A stretch of DNA of 64,000 nt from NCBI GenBank assembly GCA_040954595.2, contig CM082581.2, positions 10,726,001 to 10,790,000 on the forward strand, given 5' to 3'. Below the pieces are notes generated by a model, which ran no database searches, was not told the origin of the DNA, and saw nothing but the letters and a program-made list of their open reading frames with translations. The stretch comes from Balanoglossus misakiensis (Eukaryota > Hemichordata). Both the position numbers and the translations under genes were made by a program. Positions 39,093 through 51,035 of this stretch are shown one piece after another (position 1 is the stretch's first letter; every line of letters starts with the position of its first letter).

Positions 39093-42000
39093 ATGGAATC
39101 TGACAGCATCGATGACGATCGCGAAGGCCTCATCGGGAACGTGAATCGACGAGAAGGAGAAGAAACGATCAACTATGTTTCCAGCGGACCTGGCTACACT
39201 GTGTACAAACGGAGATGGTTTGTACTGGCGCTTGTTGCTCTACACGCAGGTTCAGCACAACTGGTATTGTGTAGTTTTATGTTGTCTGTGGTTTACGTAA
39301 TGCATTGTGTGTTTCTTCGGAGATGTTAAGTGGGTAATATTTCTGTGCAGCCTCAGTTGTTAGTTCATGTAATCTGTACCACTGCAGAATCCAGGTCACT
39401 CTGCGTCACCATAGCGATCTTCCTGCTCAATGAATGAATGAATGAATGAATGAATGAATGAATGAATGAATGAATGAATGAATGAATGAATGAATGAATG
39501 AATGAATGAATGAATGAATGAATGAATGAATGAATGAATGAATGAATGACAAAAGTAATCAAATATTTTACCAATCCCCCCCCCCCAGATATGGTTATCC
39601 TTCAGCCCGATCGCCACAGAGGCTGCCGAGTTCTACCATGTACCAGTGTCAAGAATCAACCTTTTTTCTCTGACGTACCTCATCATATCGATACCGATGG
39701 GCTTTGTGGCTGCCTGGTTGCTGGATACGTTTGGACTCAGGCCTGGGGTGAGTTTCTGTCGTGGATGCCAGTCTGGATTTTGCATTCATCTGTGCGTCCG
39801 TCAATTTTGGCTTTGAGGTTCAACTTCAACAGGTGTGGGGGAATTCGCAGTCAGATCTCAGATCTCTACCTAAACTATTAAAGAAGACAATCGTGTATGT
39901 ATGTTTTGAATCTTGCAGATCATCCTTGCGTCATGGGTCAGCACCGTTGGCGGCGCCATCAGAATCGTCAGCACCTTGGATTTCGTGCCCCAATCCTTTG
40001 CCTTCCCCATCGCGATGGCTGGACAAGTCATCGCGGCGACGGCGTATCCCGTGTTCACCTCTTGCCCGACAAAAGTGGCCAATAAATGGTTCGGTGCAAA
40101 CCAGCGATCCGTGGCGACCATGATTGCTACTTTCCCCCTGGGCTACTTGCTGGCCAATCTGCTGTCACCGCTGTTAGTCGAGAATAAGCCACCGGGCTTA
40201 CACGGAATCCAATTTATGGTCAGTATTACGATGCTGATAGAATCAAACAACGACAGTCAATTAACTCATCTAAAGAAATCTGTGCGATTCCAAAGAGCCC
40301 GAAACCACTCAGATAGATTCTGATCCCGTACTAGTATTACCAGGCAAAATCTTATCACTTATCGTTGTGTTTTCTGCAGTTAGTGGTGTTTTGTATACCG
40401 GCTGCCCTTGGGACGCTATTGGCCACTTTCGGATTTCGCAGCAGTATACCTCCAACACCACCATCAAAGGCTGCCGAGAAACAGGACGAACCGTTCTGGA
40501 CTGGCTTCAAAGAGGTAAATTATCACGAAAATCTCTTTCTAACTACTATATTTAAGTTTAGCATGACTTCATCAATGAAAATGCTGTTCATTATATGGCC
40601 TGCCATATCACTTGAAGTTTAACCATGAACTCTCATATATGTTGGTCTTTTGAATAATTCGTCAATCTTGGATACTTTCCACATGTTAATTCTTTGGAAA
40701 GTTCGCATGGTGTTCTAGTACCAGTAGGCCTACAGTGTGTACCATTGCGACTATGACAATGTAGGCCTATATCTCATTTATATATTCCGATAGATTCTAA
40801 AAATTGGTCAGTTTTGGGTTATCATGGTTTTATGTGGATGTGGAGTTGGGCTGTTTAATGCTGTAACTCTGTTACTGGAACAAATACTTTGTCCCCATGG
40901 ATACACACCGGTAGGTATATCTGTTGTCTAGTCGACTTTCCCTTTACATTTTACGACATAAACCATAAACATACAACATTGACAAAAATGATTTTTCTCT
41001 TTCAAAGTGGCCTTTGCGTTTAGATTTCCAAGCGACCGTATCAGGCACATAGTCCATGCCACCAGACATATCATAATGAGGCACATTTTTGGCGTCTCCA
41101 GACTTTTGCAGGTATATGCGGAGCCTTGATCATAGGCGTTGGTTGCATTGGCGCTGTTACCGCAAGTATTGTACTCGATAGAACCAAACTATACGAAGAG
41201 ATTACCAAAGTAATGTTCTGCTTGGGAGCCATCTTTCTGACCGGGTTGGCCATGGTAAGAAATCATGCAAGCGTACAGAATTTAACATTGGACAGACGAT
41301 GCGAGTCGCAGAGACCGGGTAACCTGAAGTTTCGGCTGAAATCAAGAAATGGTAGCATACGCTATTAAAACAGTTTTATCTTCTTTTACTTTTCTGTGAA
41401 TAAAAAGGTTGGGAGTGTACCAGATATGAAAGTTTTCGTCGCCATGGCAGCAGCCATTGCTGGTTTCTTCCTTTGCGGCAGCTATCCTATTATCTTGGAG
41501 TTGGCCGTGGAGGCAACCTACCCTGTTGCCCAGGCAACCTCGACTGGACTCATTCTAATCTCAGGGTAAGGTGTTCCAAGAGTAAAATTGTCTTTGCATA
41601 ACGATGGACGGCATTTTACGTGAACATTACACTCGAATAGTGTCAGAAAACCAACGGGTTTCTTATTGGTCCTTCTTGCAGCCATATACAGGGCATCGGC
41701 TACACCTTTGCCATGCAGGGGTTGGGAAGACCGCTACCTGAACATTTGATCGCCGTTCAGCAGTGCTCTCACAAAAACCAAACCTTGACGGTTACAGATG
41801 GTGACCTCCCAGATGATATGACAAGTAAGTCGTGACATCAGAAGTCGACAAAAAAGGATCTTGCTGATTAATAAACTCAATTTGTTTCACCTCGTTTCGT
41901 CCTTATTGATAATTCTACTGCGGATAAGCAGGGTACTTATACCTGGAAGGTAAGTTCGTAAACTTTAAGCTTATTCGTGAAGTTTTACCATTTTGAAACT

Positions 42001-42166
42001 GAATAATATCTTGCTGTCTTGCTTGCATTTCTTTTCAGTGTCGATATTATTCGCAGCGGGCCTGATGTCTTTGTCCACAATACTGTTCACCCTGATCTTC
42101 CATACAGACTACAAGAGGATGAACACAGAACTAGGACTTCCCATTTCAAGGACTAGATTCCGATGA
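39093..42166 (+). CDS. SLC49A3-like major facilitator transporter, copy 1
   Basis: Nine exons: 39093-39263, 39589-39747, 39919-40218, 40380-40514, 40794-40910, 41102-41254, 41408-41565, 41682-41824 and 42039-42166, giving 487 aa. The protein has an acidic N-terminus, YKRRW before the first helix, WLSFSPIA, a WLLDTFGLRPG loop matching MFS motif A between helices 2 and 3, KWFGANQRS, PPTPPS in the central loop, a LEQILCPHGY stretch, VLDRTK between helices 8 and 9, and LELAVEATYPV. The central-loop PPTPPS and the LEQILC element are shared with human SLC49A3 (MFSD7), a relative of the FLVCR transporters. About 12 membrane helices are expected. The substrate is unknown: FLVCR1 and FLVCR2 carry choline, but this branch is an orphan. 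The first donor is GTATTG. An optional 21-nt microexon at 41,929-41,949 would fit in frame. Confidence 0.88.
39431..39549. repeat. TGAA microsatellite
   Basis: About 29-30 uninterrupted tandem TGAA units within intron 1 of the first SLC49A3-like gene. It ends about 40 bp before the exon 2 acceptor, which itself has a run of C. Confidence 0.97.
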
Positions 42167-42243
42167 CAAAAGATATACGTAGGATTGTAGACCTAGAAAC
42201 AAGAGATGCCGAATATGTCGTCGTTTTTACTGTATGATGTATC

Positions 42244-42249
42244 AATAAA
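42244..42249 (+). terminator. Candidate poly(A) signal of SLC49A3-like copy 1
   Basis: AATAAA 78 bases after the stop codon, followed by a GT/T-rich stretch. Confidence 0.6.
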
Positions 42250-42762
42250 ATGTGCATTATGTATGGTGTGAAATCGGTGAATAAAATAACTTTCCACAAA
42301 ACTGCGTGGACATTGCATTCGTGAACTTGTCGATGCGATTGTATAAGAGCGAATGACACTAGCACAATTTAGCTGTCCAATAGTCAAAAAGCTTCGTCAT
42401 CGGAAAGAGGAAACTGCTCCTCGATACCCTCACCGACTGAATGGGAGCGAGCGTGCCTATTTCAACCTGCGTATCACCTGACCAGTCACATGATCATTGT
42501 GATCCCAGCTGTTCAAAGACATTTCGTCTGCTGGCCTTGTTTGACTCTGATCACGATCGTCGACAGCTGGTAACTTGTATCAGGTCTCTTAGTTTGTTCA
42601 TGCAATTCGTGTACGTACTCAACCAGAACTTATTTCGAGATCTTTCAGGTAAAGTCTCAATTATGATTTATGTATTTGTTTACGTTAGTGGAAGTGCCCC
42701 AGGCTTGTGGGCCGGGGGGAGGGGCGCTTGAACCACGGGGACCTCAGCACAAAATGTGTGTT

Positions 42763-42767
<5 letters not shown>

Positions 42768-42795
<28 letters not shown>
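42768..42795. repeat. TG dinucleotide repeat
   Basis: About 14 TG units, preceded by TGTTTGTTTG, in the spacer upstream of the second transporter gene. Confidence 0.9.
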
Positions 42796-42797
<2 letters not shown>

Positions 42798-43052
42798 ATC
42801 CAGGTAAATATAATCATTTTTGTGTGGACTTTTCTCTGTCGTGTTATTTCTTTCAGATTGGATAAGACGGTTTTCGCATATTTGAATATGGCTGAATCCC
42901 AACAGGAAGTTTGCTCAGAAAGTATTTCCCATGACATGTAATGCCTTTGTGGAAATGTGTGCTCTGTCGATAAGGCCAAGGATATACTTTTGAAAGCACG
43001 AATTTTAAGTGGTACATGTTGATTGTTGAGGACTGAAGTAGCTGTCGTCGCC

Positions 43053-46000
43053 ATGGATACCAGTCGTCTAGTGACATCCTCATCGACAACATCATTGGAT
43101 GCAAAGAAAGTTAACGAAGATGGAGATGATGGCGAAGAAGTGAAATACATTGTCTACAAGAAACGCTGGCTAGTTCTCTTCATTGCCACTTTCTCAGGAT
43201 TTACCGCTGACATTGTAAGTATAACGACCGCACAATCCGCCTGTTTGGGGTCAGGGTTCACAGGTCAAATTCATGATTGTCATCCAATGATTTTACAATT
43301 TCTCTCTGCACTTTCTTTTTTCCCCCATCAGATATGGGTGTCATTTAGCCCGGTGGCTACTGTTGCTGCAGAATTCTACGACGTCTCAGTAGACACGATC
43401 AATTTAGTCTCTTTAATTCACATCATTTTACCGATTGTCTTCGGTTTTGTTGCATCATGGTTGCTAGACGTCTATGGACTAAAACCTTCAGTAAGTAATT
43501 ACATTCTTTTTAAAGCCCATATTTGCATAATAACTACTATTCTCAGAACACTCTGTGTATATTTCTACTGGTAGTGCTTCAGTGTGTGTTTGCTGGAGAT
43601 ATCACTAAAGTGAGAGGTAAACTAAGGTTCTAAGGACAGTCATCCCTGAAAATTAACCCACCAGATCCTTACCCGAAACCTATTTCAAACATAACTATCT
43701 GTATTTTTCTCTCATTTCTGTCCTCTCAATGGTGAAATGTCAATGTGCAAAATAAAAACCTCTCTTACAGTTGTTGATAGCTGCCTGGGTCACTCTGATT
43801 GGCAGTGTACTGCGCAGTGTGAGCACGCTAGATTTTATTCCACATTCCTGGGCATTCCCGATGGTCCTCACCGGACAGACCATTGCAGCAACAGTGGCAC
43901 CGATATGCGATGTTTGCACGACCAAAGTGTCCGAGCAATGGTTTGGTCACAATCAGCGCTCTCTGTCAACGATGCTCATTTCCGCATCCTACGGACTCAC
44001 CCTCGCTAATATTCTGACACCCTTTGTCGTCAAAACTAAAGGTATCAAGTTTATGGTAAGTGATTTGATCGAGACAGGTCATCCCTGCAGCCACAGTCCC
44101 TCTATTACAGGAACTGTGTTGCAGCTAATCATACATGTGTCACAAAAGTATTTGTGTAGCATGATTTCTTGTGGTGTTTCGAAATGAGTTCTCAACAGAT
44201 ACATGTGTATTACCAGGATACATTGCAATATAGTTTCCTGTCCTGATCAAAACTGTGGGTGATTTGAACCCAAGACTATACTGATCTTATTTCAATAAAT
44301 AGTACTCATTCAAATAGTATGGCTAAAGTGATCATGCATGTCTAAATTGGTTCAATGTTTTTTTCCAGTTTATTTTGTACAGTGTTTTTCCGTTATTTGG
44401 AGCGTTAATTACAACATTCGGGATGACAAGCAGTAAGCCCCCAACACCGCCATCACCAAGTGCTGCTGGGGAAATGCAGCCATTTTGGATCGGGATGAAA
44501 CAGGTATTTATCAACCATGAACACCACTTCTGTGAATATTCAAACGTTTATACATGTACATACATGTACCCGGAAATGAGTTTTTGGTGCATGGAATTCA
44601 CGGATGCAAAGACATCAATTTACAATCAGTACATGTATAAAACCAGACAATTTTGTTCCATTGCAGATTTTGAGAAACAGACAATTTTTAATCTTATTGG
44701 TTTTGCTGAGTATGGAGAGTGCGCTGTTTAATTCCTTAACTGTCATGGCTGAAGAAATGTTATGTACTCATGGATATGATCCGGTACGGTCAACATTTAT
44801 TGTTTTTTTTTGCCCACCGATCAACACACACAAACCAATATTTGACATTTCCCCCCCACACACACAGACAGACTTTTCACGGTTATATATGCAAAACAAT
44901 ACCTGAAACCCAAATTTTTTATCGTAACATTGCCACTGACAAAAACAGTCAATGTTTTTTGTTTTCAGACATTTTCTGGACTTGTCATGGGGATCCAGTC
45001 TGGCGTGGGTGTCGTTGGTGCCTTGCTGGCCTCTCTGTATGTTGACAGAACGAAATTATTTGATGAAACAACAAAAGTCCTGTACGCTCTGTCTGCGATC
45101 AGCATGACGATGATGATGACAGTAAGTTGAAACTAGTTCTTTCAAATTTCAAACACTAAATTCTGAAACTACCTGTACTACAGAGACTTACTTTGACATG
45201 GTCATTGGTTTAATTTCTCAGTAAAGTAAATTTTGATAAATTTTGCCTTTCTTCAGGTGTCCTGTATACCACACATGGAAGCCTTGATCCTGATAACCAA
45301 TATTTTGTATGGTGTATTTTCAAGTGGTGCTTTCCCAGTTGCCTTGGAATTAACAATAGAAACTACATACCCTGTGGCTGAGGCTACCTCATATGGTCTA
45401 CTTATAGTCTGCTCGTAAGTTGTCTCAGAATTAATGAATTCACTTATTTCACTGATTCAGCATGAATCAGAAACAGACCCAAGTACAATTGATGTGAAAA
45501 TTAAAATAGCCAAATTGCCATCATAATGCTAATGTTTCATTTTGTATAATTTTCTCGGCTTCCAATATAGGCACATCCAGACCATAATATTCACATTCAT
45601 GTTTGAAGCACTCAGTCAACCACTGACACAGTACGAGAAGATTCATCAAAAATGCGTTTCGCCACATCCACAACATAATGCAACATTCGGTTTCCACGGC
45701 TACAGCAGTATGTCAAATATCCATGGTTACCAAGGCAGCAAATCAGAACCCAAAGACATGACAGGTAAAATTCCATTTTCACGTCTGAATATGGACTGAG
45801 TTGCCACATATGCAATGAATAAGGCTACCCTGGGGCCAAGCCAGTATGATAATATTCAGTAATTGTATAAAATGTCTGTTGCCACAAACAGTTATGTTGA
45901 TGTGTATTTTAATAGTACCAGTAACACTCTCTAAATGCGAATATACCAGGGTAGATTCACTCCGAGACTCATAATATGCAAATGAACACCTCCATTTTTT

Positions 46001-46200
46001 CCCCAGTGGCGATGATGGTCCTGTCAGGCATAATCTGCTTCCAGTCTGTGGCTTTGATATTGTTTTTCAAGAGTGGTTACAGGAGATTGCGAATGGAAAA
46101 AGCTCAGCTTTCGTCCGGAAAGGAGTCACCATCCGTGAATGCAGAAATCCTGCCTTCGGATTATAACGATGGTCAGCAGTCAGTGAATGCAGATGCTTGA
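43053..46200 (+). CDS. SLC49A3-like major facilitator transporter, copy 2
   Basis: Nine exons: 43053-43214, 43332-43490, 43771-44055, 44369-44503, 44667-44783, 44969-45121, 45257-45414, 45571-45764 and 46007-46200, giving 518 aa. Exons 2, 4, 5, 6 and 7 have exactly the lengths of those in copy 1 (159, 135, 117, 153, 158 nt) and all intron phases agree. The protein shows WVSFSPVA, WLLDVYGLKPS (motif A-like loop), QWFGHNQRS, PPTPPSPSAAG, VDRTK and LELTIETTYPV. In place of the LEQILC element it reads MAEEMLCTHGY, a notable change. The extracellular loop before the last helix is longer (exon 8 is 194 nt against 143) and His-rich. The start at 43,053 has a strong context (GCCATGG). It is convergent with copy 3, with 764 bp between the stops. 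Confidence 0.88.
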
Positions 46201-46964
46201 GGGGATGTAACTGCAAATTAGCCTAGCAACAGCACCATGACAAACAGTACTGCTCTGTATTGATACACTGTCTTCCAAACACCGATTTATGGTTTGACCT
46301 TTGACCATGGACATGCACAATTTGATTGGTCCTCCAAGGTCGATAGAAGTTTGATACTACCTGTTCACACAAGTGCAATTGAAATTTACTTGAGGCTGAA
46401 GAAGTAGATATTTTGATACACAGTGAAGCTGTGTAAGGCATAGCATCAAATGCTATTTATCTTGAATTTTAATTGATATTTGTCTTTCAAGACATTAAAA
46501 TGTAGTTTAAGAGTAATTAAATGATTATTTTCTCTTCTATAGCATAAATGTTTAACACAAAATCACTTTAGATAATCTTCAGATTTTGTTTGTTTACGAA
46601 CTGAATGTTGTCGAACATAACTACATGCAAATACGATGTAACCTTTACACAACAACACAGGATGGCAATGATTATTTTTATCTTCTGTATTTTGAAGATT
46701 TCGTAGGAAATTGACCGATAATCTCAGACATTAAAAAATTATTTACATGGATGTGTTCCACAAATACAAAAGCATTTATGTGACTGAAGACAAAAAAAAT
46801 CCGCAGTGATATGAAAAAAAAATTTGGGGGTGGGTGGTAACACCTTTCATCAAGGTGTTCTTAAACTTGTTCTATACAAAATTTGACAGCACATATATTT
46901 TACACTTTTCAATCGACATCACTGTAGCACCACAAAAAGTCAAACTTGAGGACACGTCTTGCAT
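46201..46964. other. Convergent 3' spacer between SLC49A3-like copy 2 and SLC49A3
   Basis: The 3' ends of two transporter genes face each other here. ATTAAA at 46,494-46,499 is a candidate poly(A) signal for copy 2. No coding exon was seen. Confidence 0.45.
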
Positions 46965-49900
46965 TCACATTGACACCTGCTGGATATTCCTAGTTGGAGA
47001 TGTCGATGAACTGAAGTTCAAAATCCTCTCAGCGGCGTCACACTCTTCTGCCTTCAATCGTTTGTAATCCGTGTTGAAGAATATGATGAAGACACAGGCA
47101 GCAAAAGTCGCCATGCCGGCAAAAACCAACACTGAAACTGCAAGATTTAAAAAAGGATTGATTAATGTACTCTTTGCGGAACAGGTCGCTGAGATTTGTT
47201 TCTTGCCCATAGGAGGTGTTTCGCTACACTCTGATATGTTCCACTGGGCAAAAGTCACCAACTGTATTAGTCAATGACAGCTTTTCTGTCCTCCACAGAA
47301 AATGTAATTGATGACACGTGAGGGCGCTGTTTCAAAATCATGATTGGAAGATGTTGTCCATCTGAGTAATGTGACATTCTCACCTGTCATGTCCTTCGGT
47401 TCAATCGCTGAAGACAATGACGAGTTTGAACACTCTTGAGTTTCAAGCTGAGTTGGCGACAAGTCCCTACCAAGATATTGCATGATGTAGATGTAGGCTA
47501 TGCCCTGGATTTGACTGGAAAAAAGGGAACAAAAACAACATGAGTATTAATCCACATTTGTCTTCCAACTTCCGATTTCTAACTCTCACTCGATTAACAT
47601 CCAATCTGATTAAACTCAGATGTAAGGCGCCGTCTTTACCTTCACTGGTTCTTTGCTATTCTCTTTTCTCTACATCTGATTTTAATCAGTTTGGAATTAA
47701 CGTCACATCTTCCATTACTTACCCAGACGTGAAGAGTAATCCTGCACTTGTGCCCTCTGCTATGGGATACGTACACTCCACACCCAGCTCAAGACAGACG
47801 GGTAAGAGTGCAAATGAAAAGAGGCCAACAAGTCCCGACGCGATTCCAGTCAACACTGCTTGGTCGGGCTGTTGGGATATCTAGAAATACACAAACAGAA
47901 GACTTGTCATGTACTACATGCTGGCATTGATGGAAGTTATTGCTTGGGACAGATTTCCATTTTCTAGCTTTAAATCAGAGTCGAAATCTGTATTTGGGTA
48001 AGAGTGATACATAATTTTGCCGTACCACTGCAAGGAATGAACAGGAGACTGCTGCAAGTCCGTAAGATATCTTGGCCGTTTCCATGAATCGCTTCGTTTT
48101 ATCCACCACTGCACCAGCAAACGCGGCTCCCAAGGCACCAACAAATATCATCAGTGCTCCGTAAAGACCAACTTGATCCTGGATGGGAACACAGTAAACA
48201 TACATAAAAAAGGTGTGCAAATGTGTGAGCGTGTGTATATTGCATTATAAAACTCCCACAGCAACTTTGTATTTACATGCACAGTATAACAATGGCCATT
48301 CCTGGCTGCATTTGACTTACATCATCGTAGCCTTGTGGACAAAGTATCTGTTGAAACAGTGTCGTCAGTGTGCTGAAAAGAGCTATACCGCCTCCAAAAC
48401 TGAACGCGAGTATCAAATATGCCTTATTTTGTAAAATCTGCAACAGAAAAAAATTATATGCAACAGTTCAATATTTTGATTTTCAATAAAGAGTTTCTGC
48501 ATATTTTGAAGGTCACAAAGGCAACCATCTGGTCATTTTTATTTTAAGGGAGTTTGAGCGCAGTGAGCTCAAAACATACAAATATTTTTTAGTGAGTGTA
48601 ACTTAACCACTGCTTACTAACATAGACCAAAATCTGAGATAAAAACTCAGCATGCTGAAGTGTGTGTGTGTACTTACTTTTTTAAGTCCATGAAAGAATG
48701 GTTCATGGGTCTCTGCAGCACTGGCTGACGGTGGGGTTGGTGGATGACTGCGCCAGAAACCAAAGGTTGCTAGCAGCATAGACAGACCAGCTGGTATACA
48801 ATATATTAATAACTGCAGAAAAGAAACAATGAAGAGGATTGTTGTCAACTGGCATAATCAGACAAATACTGAGAAAAAATGACATCTAACTATTTTAAAA
48901 CCAAGTCTCACTAACAAGAAAACCATGCAGTGAAAAAGAAGATGACAAATTTGGAGAATACTCACTGTGAACTGAAGATCATTTTTCGTCTTCGTCAGGA
49001 CAGGGGACAAGACATTTGCCACTAAAATTCCGAGTGGGTTCGAGATGGACGCTACCATATTAGCCACTGCTCTCTGATCGTCTTTGAACCAGGTGGCAGC
49101 AAGTTTGGTGGGTGAAAAGAGTATGAATGGCTGTGCGCAGGCTGCGATCCCTTGTCCGGTCAACACCAGCGGGTACTTCACGTGGGGTGGAATGAAACCA
49201 AACGTACTGAGAGCTCGGATGACCCCTCCTATCAAGTTGAGCCAAGAACCAAACACTATCTGTGAGGCAAAAAAATCACAGTTCGTGTCAATATGCTGCA
49301 TCCTGGTTGTAGATATAAATTTTAATGCATATTGTACAGAGCACTCTGCTTGTGAAAAGAAAGAGCAATTGACAACAAGGCGGGTACTCACACTTGCTCT
49401 GAGGCCGAAGGTATCCAGCAACCAACTTGCACATAATCCGAAAGGGACAGACACAAACAGGAAGATGAGGGACAGCAAATTAATTTTATCATAATGCACG
49501 TCGTAGTATTCCCCAGCCTTGTCGGCAACTGGACTAAAAGTCAGCCAAATCTGCGTGGAAAAATATATACAACGATAAATATAATTGCATAACATGTGAT
49601 AGAAGTACTTTCGCGATTGCATCAAACAATATTAAAGCAGTACATGTACATCAAAGGGAGCCCCGCCCACCACAGGTACAGGCCCTCCACGAAGACTGAT
49701 GAAACTATAAACTCTAAGATTATTTTGTTAATTCGAGGGCCTGCGTCCTGTGATACCTTACGAATCGTACTACTAACACACATGCTACTAGGACATTGGA
49801 ATTTCATCCGGTTTGGATTCGGTTCATCCTCGCAACTCCATCATTCATGATCAATGTCTAAGGTCTATCAATAATCATTCAGTGGTCATCAAACTTACTT

Positions 49901-50090
49901 GACTAGAACTTACCATGGCGTTTGATATGTTTAGGAGGCAGATAATACTCAGCATGAACCATCGCCTCTTGTACACCCTGTATACTTTCTGCTCTTCACT
50001 GTAACTTGATGATAACGAGGACGGAGAACGCAACAACGGATCTGCGAGGTAGTCCTCCGAACTTCGAGTCACTTCACCGACCGTCGCCAT
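46965..50090 (-). CDS. SLC49A3: SLC49A3 (MFSD7) transporter ortholog
   Basis: Nine minus-strand exons: 50090-49914, 49550-49392, 49259-48966, 48812-48678, 48437-48321, 48178-48026, 47880-47723, 47514-47384 and 47137-46965, giving 498 aa. Of the three copies this is closest to human SLC49A3: WLTFSPVADKAGE, WLLDTFGLRAS, TKLAATWF, SNPLGILVANVLSPVL, PPTPPSASAAE, FQQILCPQGY and VDKTKRF all have near-identical human counterparts. Exons 2, 4, 5, 6 and 7 have the same lengths as in copies 1 and 2. The final acceptor could be at CTTGCAG or six bases later (TTTCAG); I used the first because it keeps the helix aligned with copy 1. It is predicted to be a 12-helix membrane transporter. The substrate is not established from sequence. 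Confidence 0.9.
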
Positions 50091-51035
50091 GTTGTTATTT
50101 CATAGTCACCTGATATGAGGCCCTCTATGTTGTCAGAGATTTACCTTTTAGTGTTGAATAAGCGCTGGTCTAGGTATGCCTGTTGCTGGCATGTAGTTTG
50201 GTCACATGTATCGAATAAGATTACTTTTGTTCCCTAATATTGCTTGTTTAATCTAGAATATTTTTACCATATGATCTCACCATTTAGTCTTATATTTACT
50301 TCAATTGTACAGCAGAATGAATTTGTATATATTTATTGTATTTCAAGATATATGCACAGCATATAACTGGAACTACAATCGATGAGTGTGTTGTTGACCT
50401 AAAAAGTTTTTGTTTGTGTCTGTGGGTGTGATTAAAATTAATTTAGTGCATGACAAACACTGCCAGAAGTCAAGTTCTATGTTTCACACTTTAATTCTAA
50501 CACTTGATGAACATTTTTCATTTAACATACAGCTCTTGTTGCACTTCAGATCAGTGTGCTGTATTCTGAGACAAATGAAGTCATTCCAGACTATCAACAG
50601 AAATGTAACAACATACAGATCTTATTTGTGGAATTCAAATTAAAAACAAAACAGGAACTTGAAAATTGCATACACATCATTTTTTTTCTGTTTAACAGCT
50701 AGCGAGTATACATGTAATTCAGAGCAATGGTCAAAGGCAAACACAGTCCCTTGACTGTGATACAAGCCTGCAGATCTGAGCTTGACAGGAAGCAGGGATG
50801 TCGTACTACTTTGGGTTTGAAGGTTGATTATCCTTCATCAGTGGCATCTCCTTAGCATTCACACTCAGTGATGGCCAATTGGCCAAACATCCCACAGTGA
50901 AGTCAAGCTAAACTCCATTGTGCCCAAATATCAGTGCTCATCCCCCCGTATCTGCATAATAGACTCTTCCACCAGTGGAAAGGTATAGCATGGTGGCAGG
51001 TGAGGTCATGTGCTAGAGGGGTGAGAAGGTGCACT
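50091..51035. other. Spacer between SLC49A3 and UBLCP1
   Basis: It contains the SLC49A3 promoter region (right of 50,090) and the UBLCP1 3' untranslated region. A TTTATT at 50,332-50,337 reads AATAAA on the minus strand, a possible distant UBLCP1 poly(A) signal. No coding exon was seen. Confidence 0.4.

Larger units (their letters stand above)
42167..43052. other. Spacer between SLC49A3-like copies 1 and 2
   Basis: It holds AATAAA at 42,244-42,249, 78 bases after the copy 1 stop and a plausible poly(A) signal, then a TG repeat at 42,768-42,795 and the promoter region of copy 2. No coding exon was seen. Confidence 0.5.

Noticed and set aside
39365-39617. Minus-strand frames made of FIHS repeats
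   Set aside because: Direct translation of the TGAA microsatellite, not a gene.
42680-43150. Minus-strand 156-codon frame over the TG repeat
   Set aside because: Antisense of the TG repeat and of exon 1 of SLC49A3-like copy 2.
39093-46200. FLVCR-type or SLC43-type assignment of the two plus-strand transporters
   Set aside because: The PPTPPS loop, LEQILC element and intron structure shared with the clear SLC49A3 ortholog favour SLC49A3.
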